Part shown: positions 9,615-18,871 of the stretch, in pieces | Layout of the letters: each line of letters begins with the position of its first letter | Position numbering within the stretch: position 1 is the stretch's first letter | Origin: Flavobacteriaceae bacterium | GTDB taxonomy: Bacteria; Bacteroidota; Bacteroidia; Flavobacteriales; Flavobacteriaceae | NCBI GenBank assembly: GCA_026709415.1 | Contig: JAPOSZ010000003.1 | Coordinates: forward strand, 105,880 to 169,879 | Direction of reading: 5' to 3' | Length of the DNA: 64,000 nucleotides | Notes under the pieces: model-generated | What the model was told of the DNA's origin: nothing | The model's input: the letters and a program-made list of their open reading frames with translations, nothing else | The model's database searches: none | Program-made: the position numbers and the translations under genes

Positions 9615-9858
9615 AAAGGGAGATGATGGAAAAAGAAGCTCTCAAAGCCGTATTCGGCTCAAAAATGAGGGGAAAAATGAGCCAAATAGGCCTAAAACAG
9701 AGAAATACCTTGGTTTTTTGGAAGAAAGCCACATCGAACGAGTGGCCCATTGACTGAAAAAGAAAAAATAATTTCCTCGTAGCACCCTATTTTTTTGATT
9801 TTACATTATTCAAAGGTCTCATTTTTTGTTTTTAAAACCGTCACAATGACACCATTAC

Positions 9859-9914
9859 AACTTCCCCGATCGATCGTTTGACCGGGGTTGTTATAGTTAC
9901 ACTAGGTAGTTGAA
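9859..9914 (-). repeat. Right terminal inverted repeat of the decayed insertion sequence
   Basis: Its complement begins TTCAACTACCTAGTGTAAC and matches the left end at 8326. An internal CCCCG...CGGGG hairpin lies at 9863-9886. Confidence 0.75.
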
Positions 9915-9975
9915 AATGGCAATCAAATAAATTTCATATTGTGGGCTTTTAGCATTTTAGTATACCCCCCTTCGT

Positions 9976-9983
9976 TAAATTTG
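9976..9983 (+). promoter_or_regulatory. Bacteroidota -7 box of pheT (TAAATTTG)
   Basis: Exact TAnnTTTG match ending 17 bases before the pheT ATG. No clear -33 TTTG is seen upstream. Confidence 0.55.
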
Positions 9984-10000
9984 CTCCATCACCATAGACA

Positions 10001-12397
10001 ATGAAAATTTCGAATAATTGGTTAAAAAAATTTATAGTAACTGAATTAAAACCCAATCAAATCAGTGAGTTCTTAACCGATTTGGGACTGGAAGTAGAAG
10101 TTGTCAGTTGCTATGTTGCCAATGAAGTTTCTTCCAACGGGATTGTTGTCGGCAGGGTGTTCGAATGTATTCCTATTGATGAGAGTAAAAAATTGACACT
10201 TTGCAAAGTGGAAATAGGAAATTCTAACGTTTTAGATATTATTTGTGGAGCTCCCAATATTAAACCAAACATCCATGTGCCAGTCGCACTTCCAAAATCT
10301 AAAATACATTCACTAAATGGTGGTATCATCGAAATCAAAGAGCGAAAAATTCTAAATATCTTAAGTCAAGCAGTTATATGCTCTTCAGCAGAATTGGGAT
10401 TAGATTCGGACCATTCAGGAATTATGATTTTAGATGACCAATTAGAAATTGGTTCGCTATTCCAACCGCCTAATCCTCTGCATACAGATGATGTATATGA
10501 TATTGGTCTTACCCCCAATAGAGCAGATGCTATGAGTCATTTTGGTGTTGCTAGAGATTTAATGGCTACTTTAAAAGCAAAAGCCATAAAACACCATTTT
10601 TTTAGGCCCGTAGAACCCCATCTTGAATCGATTCAATCGGATAAAACCATTCCAATTCAAATTATGGATACTCATAAGTGTCCAAAATATTTCGGTATCA
10701 CTATTTCTGATATTACGGTTACAGATTCTCCCATATGGCTTCAAAATCTTCTAAAATCGATTGGCATTAATCCCAAAAACAATGTCGTTGATGCGACCAA
10801 TTACATATTGCACCACTTAGGGCAACCATTGCACGCTTTTGACGCTGATAAAATCGATCGACAAATTATAGTTAAAACTTGCTTACCAGGAACTGCATTT
10901 GAAACGTTAGATGGCATGGTGAGGATCTTAGATTCAGATGATTTGATGATTTGCGATCAAACCAAACCGCTCTGTATCGCAGGCGTCATGGGAGGCGATT
11001 ATTCTAGTGTCACTCAAAAGACTACTTCGATATTTATCGAAAGTGCATCCTTTGACCCCATCAGTATTCGTAAAACTGCCAAGCGTCATGGTCTCAACAC
11101 AGACGCTTCATTTCGATTTGAAAGGGGGGTTGATCCAGAAATAGGCATCCTGGCTTTAAAACAAGTTGCTTCCTTGATTTTAGATTTAGCAGGTGGAGAA
11201 TTATCGAGTGAAATACAACGCTTTGAGTCTCCTCTTGTCCCACCTATTATCATCGATTTCAATGTGTGTAAAATGAATGATTTAGTTGGTAAAAACATTT
11301 CAGAGGTATGTGTTGAAAGTATCCTTGGTTCTCTTGATTTTAAAATATGTCACAAGCAATCCAACGTTTGGAAAATCCAAATCCCATCGTATCGAGTGGA
11401 CGTCACTCGAGAAATTGATGTTATTGAAGAAGTATTTCGCGTTTTTGGGATCAATAAAGTGGACGCAACACCTATTGAAGAAATAGGACATATTTTATCC
11501 TATGCTTCAGTATCAAATCAAGAGGTCAATCACCGAGTTTCAGAGTTTTTATGCCATCATGGCTTTTTTGAAATTTATACCAATAGCTTGGTTTCTCCAT
11601 CGGATATAGAAACTATTCCTGAAGCCGTTGAAGTCCTCAATTCCATTGGTGAAGACTATTCTTTTTTAAGGCAGAGTTTTTTGCCTAGTATGCTCCATAC
11701 ACTTCAATATAATATCCATAGAGGAAATAAAGATTTGAAGTTTTTTGAATTCGGTAGTACTTATCATACTGATGGGAAAAATCCCTTCGAATCAAGACGC
11801 TTGTCATTAGCTATTACAGGCAACGCGTTAAATAAAACATGGGTTTTAAACAACACACCATCACCATTTTTCTATTTAAAAGGTATTTTGAATGATCTTT
11901 TCGATCGACTAGCCATCAACATCAAAACAAAGGCTCCATCGAAAAACAAAGTTTGTCATCCCCATATTGACATTCTTAACAACCAGCAAAATATTGGCTT
12001 TTATGGATTGATTCCATCCCATCAATTAGGTACAGCCGTTGCCTATGCCGAATTAGATTGGGACATCGTTTCCAAAATAGCATATCAAAAGGATGTACGT
12101 TTTCAATCGGTATCCAAATACCCTACTTCCACAAGAGACTTTTCATTACTATTAGATAAGTCAGTTTCTTATCAATCGATAGAAGACTTAGCTTACAAGA
12201 CAGCAGAAGATATTTTAAAAAAGGTGGAACTATTCGATGTCTACGATGGAGAAAATTTACCTAAAAACAAAATTTCTTACGGCGTTTCTTTTATGTTTCA
12301 GAATAACAAAAGAACACTAACCGATGCTGAAATCAATCAAAACATGGACCGTCTCCAAAAGGCTTTTGAACAAAAGTTAGGTGTCATTTTAAGATAA
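10001..12397 (+). CDS. pheT: Phenylalanyl-tRNA synthetase beta subunit
   Basis: A 798-residue PheT, partner of PheS in the alpha2-beta2 enzyme that charges tRNA-Phe. Domains in order: N-terminal B1 (MKISNNWLKKFI), an EMAP/OB tRNA-binding domain at about 40-150 (VVGRVFECIPI, DIICGAPNI), B3/B4 editing domain (IGLTPNRADAMSHFGVARD, NNVVDATNYIL, GQPLHAFDADKI), B5 (VDVTREIDVIEEVFRVFG), a catalytic-like core, and a C-terminal ferredoxin-like anticodon-binding domain (SKYPTSTRDFSLLLD). Length is normal. pheS is not in this window. Confidence 0.97.
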   Translation: MKISNNWLKKFIVTELKPNQISEFLTDLGLEVEVVSCYVANEVSSNGIVVGRVFECIPIDESKKLTLCKVEIGNSNVLDIICGAPNIKPNIHVPVALPKSKIHSLNGGIIEIKERKILNILSQAVICSSAELGLDSDHSGIMILDDQLEIGSLFQPPNPLHTDDVYDIGLTPNRADAMSHFGVARDLMATLKAKAIKHHFFRPVEPHLESIQSDKTIPIQIMDTHKCPKYFGITISDITVTDSPIWLQNLLKSIGINPKNNVVDATNYILHHLGQPLHAFDADKIDRQIIVKTCLPGTAFETLDGMVRILDSDDLMICDQTKPLCIAGVMGGDYSSVTQKTTSIFIESASFDPISIRKTAKRHGLNTDASFRFERGVDPEIGILALKQVASLILDLAGGELSSEIQRFESPLVPPIIIDFNVCKMNDLVGKNISEVCVESILGSLDFKICHKQSNVWKIQIPSYRVDVTREIDVIEEVFRVFGINKVDATPIEEIGHILSYASVSNQEVNHRVSEFLCHHGFFEIYTNSLVSPSDIETIPEAVEVLNSIGEDYSFLRQSFLPSMLHTLQYNIHRGNKDLKFFEFGSTYHTDGKNPFESRRLSLAITGNALNKTWVLNNTPSPFFYLKGILNDLFDRLAINIKTKAPSKNKVCHPHIDILNNQQNIGFYGLIPSHQLGTAVAYAELDWDIVSKIAYQKDVRFQSVSKYPTSTRDFSLLLDKSVSYQSIEDLAYKTAEDILKKVELFDVYDGENLPKNKISYGVSFMFQNNKRTLTDAEINQNMDRLQKAFEQKLGVILR

Positions 12398-12481
12398 TGC
12401 TCTAGTTATCTATTAGTCATTTTACGATTACAATCGGTCGTAGAATCGACTAAATGGGTCATAATTATTATTTTTATAATA

Positions 12482-13660
12482 ATGGGTCAAGAAAGAACAG
12501 AACTAACTGACGTTTCAGATAGAGGCAGTTCCCCTTACTTTCATGGAAGAGAAAACGAATTAAATATCTTCAACACTATTTTAAATGCTTCAATTGAAGA
12601 AAAAAAGGGGACCAATTTGATCATTCAAGGTTCGCCTGGTTCTGGAAAAACGGCTTTAATTCATCAATGTGGAGGCATTGCAAGTCAAAAGGGTTGGGAT
12701 GTTTTTAAGATCAAAGCGGATGCTCTTTGGGATATGAAAGAGTTTAGAGAATCCTTGAAAAAAGAAAATTTATTGCAATTCAAAGATGTGACACTCAAAG
12801 GAGAATTTAAAGGCATTGGTGCAAGTACTACCGTGTACTGGCGAAAAAAGTCTATTTTGAAAATAATAACGAGTTTAAAGAGACCCACATTATTGATGCT
12901 AGACGAAGCTCAACATTTGGGACATCAACTAGCACCGCCTACCAAAGAAGCAGAACGAGTGGTCACCAAAGTATTAGATACCATTCAAAATACATCGCTG
13001 AAATCTCCCGTTGTGCTTCTTTCAGCAGGACTTGGAACCACCATGGATATATTTCAGCGTTTCGGTATTTCGAGAACTAGGGTAAATGCTCTCATTGAAT
13101 TAGGACCTTTAGATCACCCATCTGAAAGGAATATCATTAGTGATTGGTTAATAAAACACGCCAAAGCTAAAGGCCCTATTAACCCTTGGATTGATGCCAT
13201 TACCAAAGAGACTTACGGGTGGGCACAACACATCATTTCTTATGTCAGTCCTGCCGTTACTCAATTACAAAAACATAATGGGAAGGTAACCGATGATGGG
13301 TTCAAAAACATGTTGCATCAAGGAAGAAAAAATAAGGATAACGACTATGAAAGAAGGATTATTGGGTTGTTTTCCAAAGAGCTCACATTACTGTCTGATT
13401 TACTCTGCAATACACTAGAAAGTAAAAGCATATCTTATGAAGATATCATTAAAACCCTAGAAAAAGGTTTTGATCAAGAGAAGTCTAAAGAACTATTTCA
13501 GCTTATTTTGGAACGTGGCGTACTCAATGAGAAAAGAGGTTATTTTAACACCCCGATTCCTTCGATGAGAAAGTGGTTAATATCGCATTTTTCAACCAAA
13601 AAAAATGAAATCATTGAATCTCTATATCATGGATACAACAAAACCACAGAAAAGAATTGA
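12482..13660 (+). CDS. Orphan AAA/STAND-like ATP-binding protein
   Basis: A 392-residue P-loop ATPase. Walker A is QGSPGSGKT at 49-57, and Walker B is LLMLDEAQH at about 137-144, followed by an LLSAGLGTT sensor-like strand. After residue 250 there is an alpha-helical region ending in a winged-helix-like segment (KELFQLILERGVLNEKRGYFNTPIPSMRKWL). The layout resembles Orc/TniB-like ATP-binding proteins. No partner transposase, nuclease or kinase gene is adjacent; the neighbours are pheT and DUF2007. I do not know its function. Confidence 0.7.
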   Translation: MGQERTELTDVSDRGSSPYFHGRENELNIFNTILNASIEEKKGTNLIIQGSPGSGKTALIHQCGGIASQKGWDVFKIKADALWDMKEFRESLKKENLLQFKDVTLKGEFKGIGASTTVYWRKKSILKIITSLKRPTLLMLDEAQHLGHQLAPPTKEAERVVTKVLDTIQNTSLKSPVVLLSAGLGTTMDIFQRFGISRTRVNALIELGPLDHPSERNIISDWLIKHAKAKGPINPWIDAITKETYGWAQHIISYVSPAVTQLQKHNGKVTDDGFKNMLHQGRKNKDNDYERRIIGLFSKELTLLSDLLCNTLESKSISYEDIIKTLEKGFDQEKSKELFQLILERGVLNEKRGYFNTPIPSMRKWLISHFSTKKNEIIESLYHGYNKTTEKN

Positions 13661-13781
13661 TTTTGGAAAAATGGAGGTTTACAAGTCCCACGATCTAGTA
13701 CAATATCCATCGGTTTATAAATCTCAGTATTAGAGAGCATGTTGAATCATAGGCTTACTTTCGTTCTATTAAACATCTGTT

Positions 13782-14000
13782 TTGGAAAAACACTATAAAA
13801 CGGTCTATTCTGGTTCCGCTATTCTTTGCTTACGCATTGGTGATGCCTTAGAAGAAAAAGGAATCAAACCTATTGTAAAAGACACGGCTGAATCAGCTCG
13901 ACTGGCGGGATTTGGAGCCATACCAAACTATCAAACCATTCAAGTTCGAAAAGATCAAGAAATCCAAGCGATACAGATCATCCAAGCATTGAATTTGTGA
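13782..14000 (+). CDS. DUF2007 family small protein
   Basis: A 72-residue protein with the DUF2007 pattern. The N-terminal strand KTVYSGSAILCLRIGDALEEKGIKPIV is followed by a C-terminal QTIQVRKDQEIQAIQIIQAL, a ferredoxin-like alpha/beta fold sometimes labelled putative signal-transducing protein. The TTG start gives the expected length, and there is no ATG in frame upstream. The biochemical role is unknown. It lies 41 bases before the symporter gene, possibly co-transcribed. Confidence 0.7.
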   Translation: MEKHYKTVYSGSAILCLRIGDALEEKGIKPIVKDTAESARLAGFGAIPNYQTIQVRKDQEIQAIQIIQALNL

Positions 14001-14041
14001 TGCCATTGAATTTTTCTATATTGTAATTCAATTTTGATTAC

Positions 14042-15637
14042 ATGCAATTCATTGTTTTTCTAGCGTTCACGCTACTCGTGGGGATTATCGCATATTGGTC
14101 TACGAGGAAAGTCAATGAATCGACTCAAGATGGATTCTTTTTAGGTGGTCGAAGCTTAACTGCTGTTGTCATTGCTGGATCGCTCTTATTAACCAACCTT
14201 TCTACAGAACAACTGGTTGGATTAAATGGTTCTTCATTTAAAGAAGGCATACTCGTCATGGCATGGGAGGTCCTAGCCGCTCTTGCCATGATCGTAACGG
14301 CTTTGTTTTTACTACCCCGATATCTTAAAGGGGGGCTAACTACGGTTCCTCAGTTTTTACAACGTCGATACGACACAATGACCAAAACCTTTACATCCGT
14401 ATTATTTCTCAGTGGCTACATGATTATTCTACTGCCAACCGTATTATACTCGGGGGCATTGGCATTAATTGGAATGTTTGACTTAACCACTATCTTAGGA
14501 CTATCTTTTGGTGAAACTTTGGTTTTAACCATTGTTTCGATTGGTGTTGTCGGATCTATTTATGCCATTTTTGGAGGATTGAAAGCTGTCGCTGTTTCAG
14601 ATACCGTCAATGCCATAGGATTACTGATTGGCGGGTTGATGATCCCCGTTTTTGGTCTTTTATTGGTCGGTGACGGGAATTTATTTCATGGAATAGAATC
14701 GCTCTACACGAGCCATCCTGAAAAATTTAAATCCATCGGAAACAACCAATCATCGATCCCTTTTGGTACGCTGTTTACTGGCATGATGTTGGTTCAATTA
14801 TTTTATTGGGGAACCAATCAAGCCATTATTCAACGCGCTCTGGCCGCTAAAAACTTAAAAGAAGGGCAAAAAGGCTTGCTACTGGCCGCTGTTGTTAAAA
14901 TATTGGGACCATTGATTGTGGTGTTACCCGGAATTATAGCTTTTTATCTATTTGGGGATCAATTATCGGTTGATAACCAAGACCAATCGTATGGTTTACT
15001 GGTCAATAGAGTATTGCCTCCGGTATTACTAGGCTTTTTTGCTGCCGTTCTTTTTGGCGCTATATTAAGTTCATTCAATTCAGCTTTAAATAGTTCCATC
15101 ACCCTTTTTGGGTTGGATGTATACAAACAATACTTTAATAAACAAGCCGATGAAAAAAAGGTGGTTCGTCATGGGAAGGGCTTTGGAGTCCTATTGGCTA
15201 TTTTTTCAATGGTCATTGCCCCAACAATTGCTAATGCACCCGAAGGTTTGTTTAGTTATTTGCAAGAAGTCAATGGCTGTTATTCGATTCCCATTCTAAC
15301 CATTATTGTGATGGGCTATTTGACCAAATATATCCCGGCCATCGCCGCAAAATTCAGTATCATAGCCGGCGTTGTATTATACTCTTTCAGTCAGTTTTTT
15401 CTTAAAGGATGGGTTGAATCAAATGGTGGAGATTACCCCCATTATCTCCACATCATGGCCATTATTTTCTTATTTAATTGTGGGGTTATGTTTTTAATAG
15501 GAGCCCTTAAACCAAGAACAACTCCATACAAACAAGCCTATACTAAACAAGTCGACATCACTCCTTGGAAGCATGCCAAAATAGGTGGTATTGGTATATT
15601 GCTGGTGGTATTAAGCATCTATATTTTATTAGCTTAA
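14042..15637 (+). CDS. Sodium:solute symporter (SSS family, SglT-like)
   Basis: A 531-residue inner-membrane transporter with about 14 hydrophobic segments. It begins QFIVFLAFTLLVGIIAYWS and contains the SSS features FFLGGRSLT, NLSTEQLVGLNGSSFKEG, GGLKAVAVSDTVNA, FYWGTNQAIIQRALAAK and AAVLFGAILSSFNSALNSS. The last corresponds to the TM8 sodium-site region. Closest in layout to the sugar-transporting SglT/YidK branch; the substrate is not determinable. Its 3' end overlaps the convergent ABC-F gene by 9 bases, with no terminator visible between them. Confidence 0.9.
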   Translation: MQFIVFLAFTLLVGIIAYWSTRKVNESTQDGFFLGGRSLTAVVIAGSLLLTNLSTEQLVGLNGSSFKEGILVMAWEVLAALAMIVTALFLLPRYLKGGLTTVPQFLQRRYDTMTKTFTSVLFLSGYMIILLPTVLYSGALALIGMFDLTTILGLSFGETLVLTIVSIGVVGSIYAIFGGLKAVAVSDTVNAIGLLIGGLMIPVFGLLLVGDGNLFHGIESLYTSHPEKFKSIGNNQSSIPFGTLFTGMMLVQLFYWGTNQAIIQRALAAKNLKEGQKGLLLAAVVKILGPLIVVLPGIIAFYLFGDQLSVDNQDQSYGLLVNRVLPPVLLGFFAAVLFGAILSSFNSALNSSITLFGLDVYKQYFNKQADEKKVVRHGKGFGVLLAIFSMVIAPTIANAPEGLFSYLQEVNGCYSIPILTIIVMGYLTKYIPAIAAKFSIIAGVVLYSFSQFFLKGWVESNGGDYPHYLHIMAIIFLFNCGVMFLIGALKPRTTPYKQAYTKQVDITPWKHAKIGGIGILLVVLSIYILLA

Positions 15638-17263
15638 TTCCAATTGATATAAACGGTTTCTAAGTTCTTTTAGATTAGGATCATTTAAAAAATCGTCAAA
15701 ATCAGTATGCCGGTCTAAACAACCGTTGGGTGAAAGTTCGATGACTCGATTGGCTAAAGTTTGAGCAAATGTGTGATCAGTCGTTGAGAAAATAATGTTG
15801 CCATCGAAATTTTTCAGTGAATTATTTAACGCGGTGATACTTTCTAAATCGAGATGGTTGGTGGGTTGATCTAACAATAACACATTGGCATTTTTCATCA
15901 TCATTCGAGATAGCATACACCGAACTTTTTCTCCACCTGATAGCACTTTTGATGATTTGAGTGCTTCATCACCACTAAATAACATTTTACCTAAGAACCC
16001 TCTCAGATAAGGTGCTTCACGTTCTTCTTCTGTTACTGCGTATTGATGCAACCATTCGACTAAATTGAGATCACCATCAAAAAAGGCATCGTGATCATAG
16101 GGTATATAAGCTTGAGAAGTGGTTAACCCCCACTCTATCGATCCAGAATCGGCTTGAATATTATTGGTTATGATTTCAAAAAACGTACTAACCGCTCTTT
16201 GATCCTTTGAATAAATAAGGATTTTATCCCTTTTTTCTAAATTCAGATTCAAATTTTGGAAGACCATTTGACCATCTATAGAAGCTGAAAGATTTTCAAT
16301 ATTGAGTATTTGATCACCCACTTCTCGATTTTTTTTGAAAATGATGCCTGGATACTTTCTGGAAGAAGGTTTAATTTCTTCGAATTTCAAATTTTCAACC
16401 ATTTTCTTCCTTGCCGTAGCTTGTTTTGACTTGGCTACGTTGGCTGAAAATCTTCGAATAAATTCCTGTAGTTCTTTTTTCTTTTCTTCTAATTTTTTGT
16501 TTTGTTGAACTTTTTGTTTCAACGCTAATTGCGATGATTCATACCAAAACGTATAATTTCCAGAATAATGGGTGATTTTTCCATAGTCAATATCTGAAAT
16601 GTGCGTACAGACGGCATCTAAAAAAAACCGGTCATGAGACACGACGATTGCGGTATTTTCGAAATTATTTAAAAATTCATTAAGCCATTGAATGGTCTGA
16701 TAATCTAAATCATTGGTTGGCTCATCCATGATTAAAACATCTGGATTACCAAATAATGCTTGGGCTAATAATATTCTTACTTTCACCTTCGGGTCGACCA
16801 GTTCCATTTTTTGATGGTGAATACTTTCCGGAACATTTAAATGAGATAATAAAGTCGCTGCGCCTGATTCCGCATTCCAACCATCGAGATCTTCAAATTC
16901 TAATTGTAACACACCGACTCTTTGACTATCACTATCACTAAAGTCCGTCTTACTATAAATGGCATCGATTTCTTGCTTCAAGCTAAAAAGACGTTGGTTC
17001 CCTCTCATGACCGTTTCCAATACCGGATAGTCGTTGTAAGCATTATGATTTTGTTCTAAAACTGAAAGTCTTTTTCCTTTTTCTAAATGCACCTGACCTG
17101 AAGTTGGCTCTTGTTTTCCTGACAAAACCTTTAATAGCGTGGATTTACCAGACCCGTTGGCACCAATTATTCCATAGCAATTCCCTGGGAAAAAACCGAT
17201 ATTTACGTGATCAAAAAGGATACGTTTACCAAATTGAACGGATAAATTAGTTACCGTGAGCAT
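15629..17263 (-). CDS. ABC-F family ATPase (YbiT/Uup-like), with degenerate motifs
   Basis: A 544-residue soluble protein with two ABC domains, acting by family on the ribosome. The first domain has Walker A GANGSGKST and MDEPTNDLD, but the signature normally reading LSGG is LVDPKVKVR. A charged linker (KKKELQEFIRRFSANVAKSKQA) precedes the second domain. That domain has LSGGEKVR and DQPTNHLD, but its Walker A is replaced by YSKDQRAVSTFF with no GKT. This asymmetry seems typical of a Bacteroidota subfamily. I chose the ATG at 17263, not the TTG 63 bases upstream, because the -7 box at 17284-17291 lies between them and MLTVTNLSV is the family start. Confidence 0.85.
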   Translation of the reverse strand: MLTVTNLSVQFGKRILFDHVNIGFFPGNCYGIIGANGSGKSTLLKVLSGKQEPTSGQVHLEKGKRLSVLEQNHNAYNDYPVLETVMRGNQRLFSLKQEIDAIYSKTDFSDSDSQRVGVLQLEFEDLDGWNAESGAATLLSHLNVPESIHHQKMELVDPKVKVRILLAQALFGNPDVLIMDEPTNDLDYQTIQWLNEFLNNFENTAIVVSHDRFFLDAVCTHISDIDYGKITHYSGNYTFWYESSQLALKQKVQQNKKLEEKKKELQEFIRRFSANVAKSKQATARKKMVENLKFEEIKPSSRKYPGIIFKKNREVGDQILNIENLSASIDGQMVFQNLNLNLEKRDKILIYSKDQRAVSTFFEIITNNIQADSGSIEWGLTTSQAYIPYDHDAFFDGDLNLVEWLHQYAVTEEEREAPYLRGFLGKMLFSGDEALKSSKVLSGGEKVRCMLSRMMMKNANVLLLDQPTNHLDLESITALNNSLKNFDGNIIFSTTDHTFAQTLANRVIELSPNGCLDRHTDFDDFLNDPNLKELRNRLYQLELS

Positions 17264-17283
17264 TCCGTTGATCAATTGATGCG

Positions 17284-17291
17284 CAAAAATA
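17284..17291 (-). promoter_or_regulatory. Bacteroidota -7 box of the ABC-F gene (TATTTTTG)
   Basis: Exact TAnnTTTG match on the minus strand, 20 bases upstream of the ATG at 17263. It fixes the start choice for that gene. Confidence 0.55.
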
Positions 17292-17336
17292 GATGATTCT
17301 AAATCTTTATTGACGAACACTCTCAACCACTAAAAA

Positions 17337-18758
17337 ATGACTACCCATAAAGGCCTTATTTTTGGATGCATGCTAAGAATCTCTTTCTTCATTATTGCTT
17401 TGGTCCATCTTTTTTTAATGGCTTGTCATCATCCATCATCAAAAAACACTTCCGTTTTTTTTGGAGGTGAAATCATTAATCCACTTTCCAATCAAGTGAT
17501 TCTTTACCAAGGTGAATTTCCAGTAGATACGCTGATTTTAAACAATCAAAACATGTTTGCTAGTCGATATGATACGATTAACAGTGGCACCTATCAATTA
17601 GATTTATTGGTTGATGCTCAAGATATTATCTTAGAGCCAGGAGATAGTTTATGGATACGAGTCAACACTCAAGGAATTCGAGAATCTGTTTATTTCAGTG
17701 GATTAGGTGCCGCCAAAAACAATTTTATATCTGATATGATCTTAAAAGTTGATCAGGAGGCCAATCAAACGGATTATTCAATGACCGGGATGCAATTTAC
17801 GCACCATATTGATTCCCTTTTGGCTATCAAAAAAGAAGAATGGATGGAAATGAATAATCTCAATCAATTATCTCCCTTTGCACAAAAAGTCACGCAAGCG
17901 GCATATATCTATTCTTATTCCAATCGGAGGGAAAGATATGCTTTATTAAGAGGAACCAAATTCTCTGAAAACGACTCTCTATTTTATGACTATCGAAAAT
18001 ATTTACTCTATGGAGATACGGATTTAACCTTTTTCCATCCATACATCAGTTATCTTTTAGATTACATCTCTGAATTGGCTTTATCTGAAGATATCTTGTT
18101 TTCTCAAACATTATTTTCTACTCCATTCAGTATGAAAAGACTTGATGTTTTGGAGTCCCACATTTTTGATGAAAATCTTAAAAACTATTTGGCTCGAATT
18201 ATTGCATTTGAAGAATTGATGCGAAATCCCGAGAGTGAATCCCACCAATCATTTTTAGACAAATTCAAACAAGTCAATTCTTCAAAATTTTATCTCGATG
18301 AAGTATTGGGTTTAGTCGAAGATTTAGATTTCATGTCAAGTGGTCAAAACTTACCTGAAGTTTTGTTACAAGATGTTAATGATAATATCATATCTAGTGA
18401 ATCATTGTTTAAAGGACAACCTACGGTCATTTATTTTTGGACTCAAACCTCCGTCAGTTTTTTTAATACCCAACTAGAACGGCTTCAAGAATTGCAATCA
18501 GAATTTCCAAACTATCGTTTTGTTGGGATTAGTATCGAACCATTTAACGATTTAATGCATCAAATGCTCGAAAATATTGATGTGTCTATTGAAGATCATT
18601 TTGCATTTGTCGATTTTAAAAAAGCGAGTCGAGACTGGGTTATCCGGATATGGAACAAAAGCATTTTAGTTGATGCCAACGGAAAAATCATCGAAGGGTT
18701 TGGCAATTTTGTGGGTAGTGATTTCAAAAAGATTTTATCAGAAAATCAACGAAATTAA
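17337..18758 (+). CDS. TlpA-like thioredoxin-fold lipoprotein without CxxC
   Basis: A 473-residue exported protein. A hydrophobic leader ends in lipobox LFLMAC (Cys near 30). Residues 40-115 resemble the DUF4369-type N-terminal beta domain of Bacteroidota TlpA/ResA-like proteins (QLDLLVDAQDIILEPGDSLWI), and the C-terminal 340-470 is a thioredoxin fold (QPTVIYFWTQTSVSFFNTQLERL). The redox CxxC expected after the tryptophan is WTQTSVSF here, so it cannot act as a dithiol reductase. The start could be Met12 instead of Met1. It is divergent from the ABC-F gene; the role is unknown. Confidence 0.7.
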   Translation: MTTHKGLIFGCMLRISFFIIALVHLFLMACHHPSSKNTSVFFGGEIINPLSNQVILYQGEFPVDTLILNNQNMFASRYDTINSGTYQLDLLVDAQDIILEPGDSLWIRVNTQGIRESVYFSGLGAAKNNFISDMILKVDQEANQTDYSMTGMQFTHHIDSLLAIKKEEWMEMNNLNQLSPFAQKVTQAAYIYSYSNRRERYALLRGTKFSENDSLFYDYRKYLLYGDTDLTFFHPYISYLLDYISELALSEDILFSQTLFSTPFSMKRLDVLESHIFDENLKNYLARIIAFEELMRNPESESHQSFLDKFKQVNSSKFYLDEVLGLVEDLDFMSSGQNLPEVLLQDVNDNIISSESLFKGQPTVIYFWTQTSVSFFNTQLERLQELQSEFPNYRFVGISIEPFNDLMHQMLENIDVSIEDHFAFVDFKKASRDWVIRIWNKSILVDANGKIIEGFGNFVGSDFKKILSENQRN

Positions 18759-18871
18759 TTTCAAAAAATATGATGTCTTATACTCTAATTGTCTGTATCT
18801 TAGATTCCAACAAGTCAGACCTCAATCAACTTCTTTAAAAATCTTCTTATTCTACTGGCGATAGGCCATCA

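Larger units (their letters stand above)
8326..9914 (+). mobile_element. Decayed insertion sequence (IS5/IS1182-like), 1.6 kb
   Basis: Bounded by imperfect terminal inverted repeats at 8326-8380 and 9859-9914, and enclosing a broken DDE transposase. The coding part is visibly richer in GC than the flanking genes. No target duplication is evident in the bases next to the ends. It sits between recG and pheT and interrupts neither. The transposase features fit the IS5/IS1182 group; exact family placement would need a search. Confidence 0.75.
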
